Part shown: positions 8,264-17,598 of the stretch, piece after piece | How the letters are laid out: each line of letters begins with the position of its first letter | Position numbering within the stretch: the stretch's first letter is position 1 | DNA from: Nitrospinaceae bacterium | GTDB lineage: Bacteria; Nitrospinota; Nitrospinia; Nitrospinales; VA-1 | Direction of reading: 5' to 3' | NCBI GenBank assembly: GCA_029261655.1 | Contig: JAJDAY010000024.1 | Location: 36,629-100,628 of the forward strand | DNA length: 64,000 nt | The notes under the pieces: model-generated | Told to the model about the DNA's origin: nothing | The model's input: only the letters and a program-made list of their open reading frames with translations | Database searches by the model: none | Translations under genes and position numbers: made by a program

Positions 8264-9490
8264 ATGACTGTTTTTGTTTACAAAGCGACCGATCAAAATG
8301 GACGATTCGTTGAGGGCAACCTCGAAGCCGCGAATTATCATGGGGCGGTCAAGCAAATCCAGAAATTAAATTATTTCCCCATCAAAGTGACTGAAGGGAA
8401 ATCCGGCACGGGTTATTCCAGAGGTTATAAATTCCCCTGGACAAACCTTTTTGGTCAAGTATCGCAAAAAGAACTGCTGGCCCTGACTCAACAGCTCGCC
8501 ACACTGGTGGGTGCGGGCATCACTTTGGACGCCAGCCTTTCCAGCCTGACAAAATTAGCGGAAAAAGAAAACCTGAGAGCAACTCTGGCGGATATTCATG
8601 GAAGGGTGCACGGGGGAAGTTCTTTCGCCGAGGCCTTGTCGGAGCATCCCAAAACATTTTCCAAATTGTATGTGAACATGATCCGCGCGGGCGAAGAGGG
8701 AGGCGTATTGACCGAATCCCTGGATCGGCTGGGGCAGTTCATGGAAAAATCGGAGGATCTCAAAAATAATGTTCGCGCCGCCATGGCCTATCCCGCGATT
8801 TTAGCCTTGGTGGGCGGCGCCGCTGTGGTCGTCCTGATTACTGTGGTCATCCCCCGGTTTTCCGTCCTGTTTCAAGACATGGGAACGGCTTTGCCCCTGC
8901 CCACAAAACTCATGCTGGGCCTGAGCGCCGTCGTTTCCAATTACTGGTGGCTGTTGCTGGTTCTGGTCATTGTGATCTTCGCGGGTTTCGTATCTTATAT
9001 AAAAACAGAACATGGAAAATACCGATGGGATTCGCTGGTGCTCCGACTCCCGCTTTTTGGAGACCTCGTACGAAAAATCGAGGTTTCGCGCTTCAGCCTG
9101 ACTCTCTCCACTTTATTGAAAAGCGGAGTCCCCGTTCTGCATGCGCTGGGGATCGTGAAAACCATATTGAGCAACAGCGTCATCGTTTCCGCAATGAACC
9201 CTTTGCAGTCGGGTCTGAAAAGCGGAAAGGGATTGTCCGGGCCACTCCAGCAATCGGGTATTTTCCCGCCGATGGCTGTGCACATGATCACCGTGGGAGA
9301 AACATCGGGAACCCTGGATGCAATGCTGGCCAAAGTTTCGAAAACTTACGACAAGGAAGTGGAACTTTCCATCAAACAATTAATGTCTCTGATAGAACCC
9401 TTGATGATTTTGTTGATGGCGCTCATTATCGGGTTTATCGTGATCTCCATGTTATTGGCAATATTCAGTATCAATGATATTTCTTTTTAA
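8264..9490 (+). CDS. gspF: Type II secretion inner-membrane platform protein GspF
   Basis: A 408-residue polytopic protein with the duplicated GspF domain: QQLATLVGAGITLDASLSSL near residue 75 and the matching second copy SLTLSTLLKSGVPVLHALGIV near residue 278. Three hydrophobic segments lie at about 172-195, 225-245 and 378-402. It forms the membrane platform with GspC, GspL and GspM. The start MTVFVYKATDQNGRFVEG is characteristic of the family (xFxYKAxDxxGxxxxG). A 100-base gap separates it from gspE; gspG follows after 34 bases. Confidence 0.97.
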   Translation: MTVFVYKATDQNGRFVEGNLEAANYHGAVKQIQKLNYFPIKVTEGKSGTGYSRGYKFPWTNLFGQVSQKELLALTQQLATLVGAGITLDASLSSLTKLAEKENLRATLADIHGRVHGGSSFAEALSEHPKTFSKLYVNMIRAGEEGGVLTESLDRLGQFMEKSEDLKNNVRAAMAYPAILALVGGAAVVVLITVVIPRFSVLFQDMGTALPLPTKLMLGLSAVVSNYWWLLLVLVIVIFAGFVSYIKTEHGKYRWDSLVLRLPLFGDLVRKIEVSRFSLTLSTLLKSGVPVLHALGIVKTILSNSVIVSAMNPLQSGLKSGKGLSGPLQQSGIFPPMAVHMITVGETSGTLDAMLAKVSKTYDKEVELSIKQLMSLIEPLMILLMALIIGFIVISMLLAIFSINDISF

Positions 9491-9524
9491 TAAACCGTTT
9501 GAACCCTAAATACGAAGGATAGAG

Positions 9525-9944
9525 ATGAACATAACCCAAAAATCCTACCCACACCGGATCCTCAACGCCAACGGTTTTTCCTTGATAGAACTCGTGGTGG
9601 TCATGTTGATCATTGCGGGGTTGGCGGCTTTGGTCGCGCCCAAGTTTTTTGGCAAGGTGGATAAAGCCAAACAGCAGGACGCGCAGGTGCAAATCGAAAT
9701 GCTGGGGCAGGCGCTCGACTTATACCGGTTGGAAAATCATAAATACCCGACCACGGAAGAAGGTCTGGAAGCTTTGAAAAGCTACCTCAAAAAAGCCCTT
9801 CCTAAAGATCCATGGAAAAATGAATATGTTTATACTTCACCAGGGGAACACGGAGAATATGATCTTGTTTCCTACGGCGCGGACAAAGCGGAGGGGGGCG
9901 AGGGTCTCGATCTGGATATCGTCAGTTGGAAGAATTTTGAGTGA
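9525..9944 (+). CDS. gspG: Major pseudopilin GspG
   Basis: A 139-residue type II pseudopilin. It has a prepilin leader ending in NANG, then FSLIELVVVMLIIAGLAALV with the essential glutamate at +5 of the mature protein. The body contains YRLENHKYPTTEEGLEAL and LPKDPWKNEYVYTSPGEHGEYDLVSYGAD, the signature core and calcium-binding C-terminal region of GspG. It should be the main subunit of the secretion pseudopilus. AAGGATAGAG precedes the ATG. Confidence 0.97.
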   Translation: MNITQKSYPHRILNANGFSLIELVVVMLIIAGLAALVAPKFFGKVDKAKQQDAQVQIEMLGQALDLYRLENHKYPTTEEGLEALKSYLKKALPKDPWKNEYVYTSPGEHGEYDLVSYGADKAEGGEGLDLDIVSWKNFE

Positions 9945-10437
9945 GGTTTCAGGAAAACTGAGGAACACCAAGGGGTTCACCTTATTGGAAGTCGTCCTCG
10001 TCCTCGTTTTTATCGGGTTGGTCGCGAGCTTAACCACCCCCTTCCTGATGTCCACCCTGGAACGCGTTAAACACCAAACCGAAACACGTAAAATAAAATC
10101 GGCTTTGCGGTTTGCCAGGAGCGAAGCCATCACCCGGAAAACCGTATTCACCTTCAACGGAGATATCGACTCCCGACAATACTGGATCGCCGCCAAAGAT
10201 AAAAGCCGCTCCCTAAAAATGCGGACCCTCGCCAACGGTTATGCGATGGCGCATGTTACAGACGATGATAAAACGGTCGAAAAGGGAAATTTTGCCATTA
10301 AGTTCTTTCCAAGGGGAAACTCCAACGGAGGAGCCATTCGGGTCACAACGCATCCATCCGGGAAAACCGATACAGTCTATGAAATCACCATCGACGCCAT
10401 CACCGGGACTTCCAAAATCAATCAGGAAACTCGATAA
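9937..10437 (+). CDS. gspH: Minor pseudopilin GspH
   Basis: A minor pseudopilin of about 166 residues. The frame carries the prepilin pattern LRNTKG then FTLLEVVLVLVFIGLVASL. No ATG lies near the leader; a TTG at 9937, with GGAAG a few bases upstream and overlapping the end of gspG, gives a 15-residue leader and is the best choice. The rest (KHQTETRKIKSALRFARSEAITRKTVFTFNGD) matches the GspH/FimT pattern. It is probably at the tip of the pseudopilus with GspI, J and K. Confidence 0.85.
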   Translation: MSEVSGKLRNTKGFTLLEVVLVLVFIGLVASLTTPFLMSTLERVKHQTETRKIKSALRFARSEAITRKTVFTFNGDIDSRQYWIAAKDKSRSLKMRTLANGYAMAHVTDDDKTVEKGNFAIKFFPRGNSNGGAIRVTTHPSGKTDTVYEITIDAITGTSKINQETR

Positions 10438-11014
10438 CGAAGGGTTTTCCCTGCTGGAAGTCATCGTCGCCCTTGCCATCATGGCGATCGGCTACATGAC
10501 GGTCTTCAACCTGTTCACAGTCAGCATAAAATCCCTTGGAATGTCGGATCAGTATCAACGGGCGGTCAACCTGGCAAACACAAAACTCAGCGAAATAGAA
10601 ATGCTGAATTATGAGACCGACGCCACATCCGGAATTTTTAAAAATGAAGAAAATTTTCAATGGTCGCTGAACATCGAACCTTATGAATCTTCCCTGAATG
10701 ATCCTGACGAAAACATCAATCTGTCGAAAGTAACTTTAAAGGTTTTATGGGACGACAACCAGAAAAGCCGCAACGTGGAACTTGTCACCCTCAAACTGGA
10801 TGGCGAAACCCACCCGGCGCCCGACTCGCAACTGGCAAAGGTTTTTGGCGGCGGAATCACTGCGTCAGGCCCCGACTCAGGTTCTGATCAGGAAGTTGAA
10901 CCGACTCCCGTATCCCCACCTTCTTCATCCGGGGTGAGCGAACCCGGGAATCAGGTGAATTCCAACATCAGCGGGTCGTCGCAATCGCAATCTCAAAATA
11001 TCTCTGGTTTTTAG
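10379..11014 (+). CDS. gspI: Minor pseudopilin GspI
   Basis: A minor pseudopilin of about 211 residues. The leader ends RKLDNEG, followed by FSLLEVIVALAIMAIGYMTVF. The ATG at 10379 lies within gspH, giving an overlap of 59 bases, and yields a 22-residue leader; upstream in-frame ATGs would give implausibly long leaders. The C-terminal 60 residues are rich in Ser, Pro and Gln (ending near SSQSQSQNISG) and look like a disordered tail, making the protein longer than typical GspI. It is probably a tip-complex subunit. Confidence 0.85.
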   Translation: MKSPSTPSPGLPKSIRKLDNEGFSLLEVIVALAIMAIGYMTVFNLFTVSIKSLGMSDQYQRAVNLANTKLSEIEMLNYETDATSGIFKNEENFQWSLNIEPYESSLNDPDENINLSKVTLKVLWDDNQKSRNVELVTLKLDGETHPAPDSQLAKVFGGGITASGPDSGSDQEVEPTPVSPPSSSGVSEPGNQVNSNISGSSQSQSQNISGF

Positions 11015-11025
11015 GTGTTATTCTT

Positions 11026-11892
11026 ATGATGCGGCCTATAAAAAACTCCCAAGGATTCACCCTGCTGGAATTGATTCTGGCTATGGGCCTGGTCGGTTTT
11101 ATCATTGCCCTGTCCCTTGGAACGATTCGCCTGGGGGTTTCCACTCAGGAAGTGGGCCAGCAAAAAACGGAAACGTATCAGCGGCTCCGAATCATTGGTG
11201 AGCATCTGTCTCAAAAAATCAAATCCAGCTACCCTAAATTTGTTCCTCCACCCAAAATTCTATCCCTCGGCAACAAAGCCACCATCGGTGTCTCCAAACA
11301 GTTGCTGGCTTTTGAAGGGAAAAATAATTCGATCCGGTTTGTGACCTTCTCCAGCCCGATCGCATCAACGGATGATTCCGTTTGGGCGCATGAAGTGCGG
11401 TTCTATCTGGGGGAACACCCCAAATCGGGCAAAAAGGGAATCATCATGGTGGAAAAGGAAATCTCACCTGGAAATGTTTTCACGAAAACCAGTTCCATAC
11501 GCGACAAGGAGCGGTATTACCTTTTGGCGGAGGATGTCGCTTATCTCAATTTCAGGTATTACATCATGAAAAAAAGTTATTCTGAGGAACCAGGGTTGAA
11601 AAAAAATATGCCCACCTACCGTGGGGAATGGGTCGATCAGGTTTTATTCAACCCTCCAACGCGGTCCAGATCGGAGTACGCACCGGGCGGCAGTAAGGCA
11701 TTGCAGGAAGAAACTGCCATCACACTGCCAAAAGGGGTGGAATTTTCGTTGGGTCTACTGAGGAAAGCAACTTCCGATAACGATAAAAAGCCCGAACTGA
11801 TTTCTTCCCCGCCGGTTCTATTACTGCTTCATTCGGGGATGGAGTTCAACCTCCCTGTCCCTGACGACGAGGAAAACAATGCGCCGTCCTGA
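11026..11892 (+). CDS. gspJ: Minor pseudopilin GspJ
   Basis: A 288-residue minor pseudopilin. The leader MMRPIKNSQG is followed by FTLLELILAMGLVGFIIALSLGTIRLG with Glu at +5. The mature part has the GspJ layout: a long helix (QKTETYQRLRIIGEHLSQKI), a beta-rich region, and late FSLGLLRKATSDNDKKPELISSPPVLLLL. The 3' end overlaps gspK by 14 bases. It would join GspI and GspK in the tip complex that primes pseudopilus growth. Confidence 0.88.
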   Translation: MMRPIKNSQGFTLLELILAMGLVGFIIALSLGTIRLGVSTQEVGQQKTETYQRLRIIGEHLSQKIKSSYPKFVPPPKILSLGNKATIGVSKQLLAFEGKNNSIRFVTFSSPIASTDDSVWAHEVRFYLGEHPKSGKKGIIMVEKEISPGNVFTKTSSIRDKERYYLLAEDVAYLNFRYYIMKKSYSEEPGLKKNMPTYRGEWVDQVLFNPPTRSRSEYAPGGSKALQEETAITLPKGVEFSLGLLRKATSDNDKKPELISSPPVLLLLHSGMEFNLPVPDDEENNAPS

Positions 11893-12862
11893 GAAAAATC
11901 AAAATGGCATCGCCATGATGGTGGTCTTGTGGGTATTGGTTCTCCTGATTGCCCTGGCCACGGAGTTTGCCTTTTCCATGAAAATGGAAGTGAACACCAC
12001 AAGGAATTTCAAGGAAGACTTCGAGAGTTATTATCTTGCCAAAGCGGGAATCGCTCTGGCCATGTCCGAATTGTTGAAACCCGCCCGGTTTCACTCGATT
12101 CACCCCGACCATGGATGGATTTCAGGCAAGGCCCTGGAATCCGGGACGAGCACCGCAGAAAAAAACGGGTTTGATGACGGCAAGGAAAAGGAAGCAGAGT
12201 ATGCAACCATTGTCCGCGAAAAAATTCCTGTGGGCAACGGCGAAGTGACTTATACCATCACTGACGAAAATGGGAAAATCGCTATCAACACCGCGTCCAG
12301 AGGGGTTTTAGCAAAGGTGTTCAATTATGCGGGCGTTGAAGTTGGAGTCGAAAGGGATATCATCATCGATTCTATCCTGGACTGGATTGACCCGGACTCC
12401 AATCATCGTATCAACGGAGCGGAAAATGATTATTACAAAAACGAGGGCCTGCCATATACGGCAAAAAATGGTAGAATCGAAACGCTGACGGAGTTGCTCA
12501 AGGTCCGCGGAATGACAAAAGAAATTTTCTATGGTTCGCAGGCAAATAAAGAAGGAGTCTATCAAGGATTGGAAAAAATTCTCACCACTTATGACGCATC
12601 CCCTGTCAACCCCAACACGGCAAGCCCCGAAGTTCTTGCCGTTCTGTTTGATGAAACACAGGCGCAGGAAATTCTCGCGGCAAGAAAAGAAAAAGGATAT
12701 TACAACGACACCACATCCACCCATTTTCGTGTTCATTCGACAGGTAGTTTGTCAGGAAGCAACACCCGCCACACCCTGTCCGTGATTCTCGAAAAACCCA
12801 AAGCAATCCAGGGTTCAGGGTTATTGACGAATTACTGGAACGACAACTTTATAGAACCATGA
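11879..12862 (+). CDS. gspK: Minor pseudopilin GspK
   Basis: A 327-residue large minor pseudopilin. The leader MRRPEKNQNG is followed by IAMMVVLWVLVLLIALATEF; position +5 of the mature protein is not glutamate, as expected for GspK, which caps the pseudopilus. The central region (TYTITDENGKIAINTASRGVL...ILDWIDPDSNHRINGAENDYY) and PVNPNTASPEVLAVLF are the standard GspK alpha-domain signatures. It overlaps gspJ and gspL, implying translational coupling. Confidence 0.95.
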   Translation: MRRPEKNQNGIAMMVVLWVLVLLIALATEFAFSMKMEVNTTRNFKEDFESYYLAKAGIALAMSELLKPARFHSIHPDHGWISGKALESGTSTAEKNGFDDGKEKEAEYATIVREKIPVGNGEVTYTITDENGKIAINTASRGVLAKVFNYAGVEVGVERDIIIDSILDWIDPDSNHRINGAENDYYKNEGLPYTAKNGRIETLTELLKVRGMTKEIFYGSQANKEGVYQGLEKILTTYDASPVNPNTASPEVLAVLFDETQAQEILAARKEKGYYNDTTSTHFRVHSTGSLSGSNTRHTLSVILEKPKAIQGSGLLTNYWNDNFIEP

Positions 12863-14337
12863 ATACTTTTTATCTGGAAAAATCACTCGGCATTGATATC
12901 CGGGAAGAGTCGGTTGCCATCACTCTTCTGGGGAAAACATTTCAGTCGCTCAAAATCATCGACGCTGATTATTTCAAAATCCCCTTTCTTTCCGAGGACA
13001 AGGAAAAGTCGGAGAAGTTTTTCCTTGAAAAAACCAACAGCTTCCTGATAAAAAACAACGCCTGGCCGGAAAATCTCACGATCAGCCTGCCAAGGACTCA
13101 TTACAGTTTTCAATCGTTTGAACTTCCCGCACCTGACCTGAAATCGGCTCATGCAATGGTCCAGTTTGAGTTGGAAAGACATTTTTCTTCCAATACGGAT
13201 AATTTATATTTTGGCTATCATGCCAGCAAAATAAAAGAAAGCCTGTTTCATGTCATGTCCGTGGCGGTTAAAAAGAAAACCGCGCATTATTATCTGGAGT
13301 TGTTGAATCGTTTGAACCTGAAGCCCGGCATTATTGATGTGCCCACATTTTCCAACGCCAACCTGATTCTGACGCCATCCACCGGGAGCCTCCCTCTTTC
13401 CGCGGTGGTGGATGTGGGTTCTCAAGGGATCGAATTGTCTCTCTTAAAAAACCGCCACATCGACTTTTCCATAAACCTCCCTTTCAACGATCCTGATTTT
13501 AAACAAGGTTTTTTCCGAACCACTCTGGAAGAGTCGTATTACGAGAAAATCGCCGAGGGGTTGGCAAAAATAATCGTGGAGCAATTGCAATACGCGTTGG
13601 AATCCTCCCGCAATATTGATGAAACGGAATCGGTTGAAATGATCTATCTGCTGGGAGCGGGACCCTACGGCCCTTATCTTGCCGCGCAAATCCAAAAAAG
13701 AGCAGAGGTGTCCACAACCCGAGTCGGCATTCCCTCCGATGTATCGGACGATTCCAAGGGTGATTTTAGAAACGCCTACATGGCAACTTCCCTGAGCCTG
13801 GGATTGAGAGAATTAAAACGAAGTGAGATCGAGGCAAATCTATTATCCGCCGAAATGAAACCCAAAAGAAAAAAACATAGTGCAAAATTCACTATCGGCC
13901 TCGCCACAGCGGCGGTTTTACTTTTGATAGGATTATTCGTCAACAAAATCATTCGCCAAAATGTTATTATTGCGAGTCTGGACCGGCAATTGACTGAGGT
14001 CAAAAAACAGGCTGAGTCGTTGCAGGAAATTGACAGGGAATACGATTACCTGGGTAATTTTATAAATACGCTGAACTCGATTGAAAAAAAATTTCCATCC
14101 AAGCTCCCCATTCTGGCGGAATTGAGCAAAACCCTTGCGAAAGATACCTGGTTGACGAATATAAAGATCGACAAAAATAATATGGAAATAAGCGGATATT
14201 CCAATACCGCCTCCCGGCTGGTTCCAGTTTTAGAAAGCTCCCCATTCTTCACCAAGACAAGGTTCGTGGGGTCGATCACCAGTCAAAAAGAAGGAGAAAA
14301 ATTTACCATTCGAACGGAACTTCAAGGCAATCCATGA
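12859..14337 (+). CDS. gspL: Type II secretion assembly protein GspL (PilM/PilN-like)
   Basis: A 492-residue protein. The N-terminal 330 residues form an actin-like (PilM/GspL cytoplasmic) domain: LGIDIREESVAITLLG, LTISLPRTHYSFQSFELPAP and VVDVGSQGIELSLLKN are its phosphate-loop-like motifs. A membrane segment lies at about residues 344-362 (FTIGLATAAVLLLIGLFV), then a coiled coil and a small periplasmic ferredoxin-like domain (LAKDTWLTNIKIDKNNMEISGYSNTA), as in PilN. It recruits GspE to the membrane. It overlaps gspK and gspM by four bases each. Confidence 0.88.
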   Translation: MNTFYLEKSLGIDIREESVAITLLGKTFQSLKIIDADYFKIPFLSEDKEKSEKFFLEKTNSFLIKNNAWPENLTISLPRTHYSFQSFELPAPDLKSAHAMVQFELERHFSSNTDNLYFGYHASKIKESLFHVMSVAVKKKTAHYYLELLNRLNLKPGIIDVPTFSNANLILTPSTGSLPLSAVVDVGSQGIELSLLKNRHIDFSINLPFNDPDFKQGFFRTTLEESYYEKIAEGLAKIIVEQLQYALESSRNIDETESVEMIYLLGAGPYGPYLAAQIQKRAEVSTTRVGIPSDVSDDSKGDFRNAYMATSLSLGLRELKRSEIEANLLSAEMKPKRKKHSAKFTIGLATAAVLLLIGLFVNKIIRQNVIIASLDRQLTEVKKQAESLQEIDREYDYLGNFINTLNSIEKKFPSKLPILAELSKTLAKDTWLTNIKIDKNNMEISGYSNTASRLVPVLESSPFFTKTRFVGSITSQKEGEKFTIRTELQGNP

Positions 14338-14918
14338 ATCTGAAAATAACACCCAGGGATAAAAAATTTTTAACAGTTGGAGGCGTCTTCCTCGGCGTCT
14401 ACCTGCTGGCCGTTTGGGTGGTTCAGCCCATTTACGCCAAACAAAAGCACGTGGACCAGACAATCCTGAATAAAATTCAGTTCATCCAGAAATATCATGA
14501 GCTCTTGAACCACGACTCCTATTACAAATCAAAAAAAATAGCCAATGAGCGTGCCCGAGTCCTCCTGGATAAAAAATTTTTAAATGAAACCCAACCCGGT
14601 CTGGCCGCCGCAAGGTTGCAAAAAATCATTAAAGGGTTTGCCCTGCAATCCCGAGTCATCATTGAACAGGTGCGGGTGGAAAAAACAAAAGAAATCGATC
14701 AAATGCCCGCTGTTTCCATCAACATGACCTTGCGTTCCAGCTTGAGAAACTTGAGCGAATTTGTGTATCGCATGGAAAATGCCGAAAAGTTTTTAGTGGT
14801 GGAAGAAATTACCACACAAAGAATAAATAAATCGAACCCTGAAGAATTAAAAACCCGATTGCTGGTCAGCGGATTTATTCAGAATATCACTCCCCGCCCA
14901 ACCGGCCCCAAGGCATGA
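14334..14918 (+). CDS. gspM: Type II secretion protein GspM
   Basis: A 194-residue bitopic protein: about 14 cytoplasmic residues, one membrane helix (LTVGGVFLGVYLLAVWVV, residues about 15-32), a coiled-coil stretch and a small periplasmic domain (MTLRSSLRNLSEFVYRMENAEKFLVVEEI) of the GspM/PilO fold. It would pair with GspL. The assignment rests on topology and operon position more than on sequence motifs. It overlaps gspL and gspD by four bases (ATGA). Confidence 0.85.
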   Translation: MNLKITPRDKKFLTVGGVFLGVYLLAVWVVQPIYAKQKHVDQTILNKIQFIQKYHELLNHDSYYKSKKIANERARVLLDKKFLNETQPGLAAARLQKIIKGFALQSRVIIEQVRVEKTKEIDQMPAVSINMTLRSSLRNLSEFVYRMENAEKFLVVEEITTQRINKSNPEELKTRLLVSGFIQNITPRPTGPKA

Positions 14919-17506
14919 ATAAACTTTTAAACCTCATTCTCATTTCATTTTTTGTTCTGGCAACGGCCTGTAGTCATCAGAAGCCCCCCTCTCCTGACCG
15001 ATCCAGGCAAATGGGAAGCCTCGCTGACGCCATGCGCCTCCCGCCGCAGGACGCCAGGGAACGCCCGTCTAACAAGAACAAACCGTCTCCCCGCACCATT
15101 GAAATACGTGCCGGGGCCGCCCCTTCCCAGGAAACAAAAAAACCCCTGGCAAAGCTCGCCGAAGAAGTCATCGACAAAAAACAGCTCCGGAAAATTCCGG
15201 CGAAAACTATCGAGAAAACGGTAAAAATATCCGGCAACAATGTTCCTCTCCGCCAGGGACCTGGGCCAACATTCAAAAAACTGGGCGTCGCATCCAAGGG
15301 CCAGACCTTCGAGTTGTTGCGTGTCAAAAATAGCGCCTCCACCGGCGGCACCCCCTGGTATTTCGTCAGGAATGGCCTCAACCAGAAATTCTTCATATCC
15401 GCTCTTTTCTCCTCCATCCAGGAAAAACAAGAGGAGAAAACCCCTTCAACGGGTGACCTGCTTAAAGAAGAGTCTACCCCATCGATGGATACCCGGCTTG
15501 AGAAGGAAGTCCTCCAGAAAAAAAAATCTATTCCCAATGGAAGTTTCCGCACTGCTTTTAACTCAACTCCTCCCCTTCCAAAAAGTTTGGTAAAAGCCAA
15601 ACACATCACTTTGAATTTTGAAGGGACCGAAGTTTACGATGTCATCACCACCTTTTGCGAGCTTCTGGAGATTGATTATTTGATTGAGGGAAATCTCAAA
15701 GGCAAGGTGACTTTGCAAACCTTCAACGAAATCCCGGTGGGGGATCTTTATGTGGTTCTGGAACAAATTCTTTCCCTGCACAATATCGCCGTTATTAAGC
15801 GGGGTAGTTTTTTCCGGTTCGTGCCAGCGAAAGATGCGGGAAAAAAGCCCCTGGATATTTTCTACGGCAACGACCCCTTGATCCCCGCGCGGGAGCGTAT
15901 GATTATTCAAATCATTCCTCTGAAATACGTTTCCTCGAAATCGATGCAAAAAATTCTCACTCCCCTGCTCACTCCAAATGCGACTTTCATCGATATTCCT
16001 GAAACCAAAAATATCATGCTGGTCGAGATGGCAGTCAATGTGAAGCGAATTTTGCAAATGGTGGAGGCGTTGGACATCGATAAATTAGCCTCTTCTGATA
16101 TTCAACTGTTCAATCTCAGCCATGCGGATTCCGAAACCGTGGTGACTGAACTTGAGGAAGTTTTTTCTTCCATGGGCTACGCCGAATCTCTGGGGAACTC
16201 CCTCAACTTTCTTTCATTGTCCCGGATGAACTCCATTCTCGTGGTCAATGCCTTTGAGCGAATACTGCCCTCCATCGAATTCTGGATCAAAAAATTGGAC
16301 CAACCCATTTCAGAAGGAGAATCCAGCACCTTCGTTTATTACATTCAAAACGGCGATTCCACCGCAATGTCGGGCCTGCTCAATGAAATATTCCAATCGC
16401 AAAATGATTCGAGCGACGATTCGGGCAGTGCCCAAAAATTGAAAAAGCTTTACGACAATGCCGATAACAAGTTAAAAAAACTCAACCCCAAGAAGGACGC
16501 AAATAAAGATGCCGATAAAGACAAACCCAAATCCAAACAGAAAAAAACGGCTTCGGTCCTGACTCAGGGGGGCATCGCCGATAGCTTTCAAGGGGAAATC
16601 ATTATCATCCCGGACCCGGACACTAATTCCCTGGTCATCCGAACCAACCCAAGAAATTATACCCCCCTGCTCGCGCTCATAAAGAAACTGGATTTATTTC
16701 CGCAACAAGTGCTCATTGAGGTATTGATCATTGACGTGACCCTGGACGCGGAAACCCGCGCAGGGCTTGACTGGGTGCTTCAGGGAAGCAGCGGGGGAAA
16801 AACTTTTATTGGGGGCGTGAACCAAACTCCCCCCTCTCTGGGGTCTGCACTCGGCGGTGCTACTGCAAGCCTTCTTCAACCCGGTGGAAGCCTGATTGTC
16901 AATGATCCCGGCAATCTGATTGTTCAGCTTCAGGCGTTCTCCTCGGACTCAAAAGCCAATATCCTGGCCAACCCCATCCTTGTAACTTCTAACAACAAAG
17001 CAGCCGGGATTTCCATTGTCGATGAAATTCCCGTTCAAAGCACCACCCTCACATCCGCCGGGGCCGCCAATCCGGTCACCCAAACTAATATTGAATACCG
17101 GAGTGTCGGCATCAAATTAAATATATTTCCAAAAATCAATATCGACAACTATGTCAACCTGCAAATAGATCAGGAAGTGAGTAGCCAGGGACCGGATGTA
17201 AATACCGTCCCCTCCTTCAGAACCGAGCAGTTACACACAGAAGTTGTTCTTAAGGACAATCAGGTACTGGTGATGGGCGGATTGATGCGGACCGATACGC
17301 TCGTCTCCAATGAAGGCATTCCGCTTTTAAGAAAAATTCCCTGGTTGGGAAAGCTTTTCAGCACCGACACGGAATCCAACAAAAAAACCGAGTTGATGAT
17401 TTTTATCACTCCCCACGTTATCTCCAGCGATAAAGATTCCAATTTCGTGACCAAACAGTTTCAAAGACGGTTGGGATCATTCAAAAAAGAACTCGATCAA
17501 AGTTGA
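14915..17506 (+). CDS. gspD: Type II secretion secretin GspD with SH3b-like domain
   Basis: An 863-residue outer-membrane secretin. A lipoprotein signal (LISFFVLATAC, Cys at about 19) starts it. A low-complexity linker is followed by an SH3b-like domain at about 106-170 (VKISGNNVPLRQGPGPTFKK...WYFVRN). The N0-N3 domains run from about 228 to 580 (ITLNFEGTEVYDVITTFCELL and later repeats), interrupted by a Lys-rich insert near 510-545. The secretin pore domain (about 590-840) contains VLIEVLIIDVTLDAETRAGLDW, VPSFRTEQLHTEVVLKDNQVLVMGGLM and LFSTDTESNKKTELMIFITPHVI. It is the last gene of the operon, whereas gspD more often sits near the front. An SH3b domain may bind peptidoglycan in place of a GspA/B system (inference). 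Confidence 0.95.
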   Translation: MNKLLNLILISFFVLATACSHQKPPSPDRSRQMGSLADAMRLPPQDARERPSNKNKPSPRTIEIRAGAAPSQETKKPLAKLAEEVIDKKQLRKIPAKTIEKTVKISGNNVPLRQGPGPTFKKLGVASKGQTFELLRVKNSASTGGTPWYFVRNGLNQKFFISALFSSIQEKQEEKTPSTGDLLKEESTPSMDTRLEKEVLQKKKSIPNGSFRTAFNSTPPLPKSLVKAKHITLNFEGTEVYDVITTFCELLEIDYLIEGNLKGKVTLQTFNEIPVGDLYVVLEQILSLHNIAVIKRGSFFRFVPAKDAGKKPLDIFYGNDPLIPARERMIIQIIPLKYVSSKSMQKILTPLLTPNATFIDIPETKNIMLVEMAVNVKRILQMVEALDIDKLASSDIQLFNLSHADSETVVTELEEVFSSMGYAESLGNSLNFLSLSRMNSILVVNAFERILPSIEFWIKKLDQPISEGESSTFVYYIQNGDSTAMSGLLNEIFQSQNDSSDDSGSAQKLKKLYDNADNKLKKLNPKKDANKDADKDKPKSKQKKTASVLTQGGIADSFQGEIIIIPDPDTNSLVIRTNPRNYTPLLALIKKLDLFPQQVLIEVLIIDVTLDAETRAGLDWVLQGSSGGKTFIGGVNQTPPSLGSALGGATASLLQPGGSLIVNDPGNLIVQLQAFSSDSKANILANPILVTSNNKAAGISIVDEIPVQSTTLTSAGAANPVTQTNIEYRSVGIKLNIFPKINIDNYVNLQIDQEVSSQGPDVNTVPSFRTEQLHTEVVLKDNQVLVMGGLMRTDTLVSNEGIPLLRKIPWLGKLFSTDTESNKKTELMIFITPHVISSDKDSNFVTKQFQRRLGSFKKELDQS

Positions 17507-17598
17507 TTTTTTAGATGCGATAAACTCCGTCCCGATCGGTGACGATACCCTGACCGGCCCTTCTTACTCTCTGCAAAGCAAACTGGATAAAAGCATTT

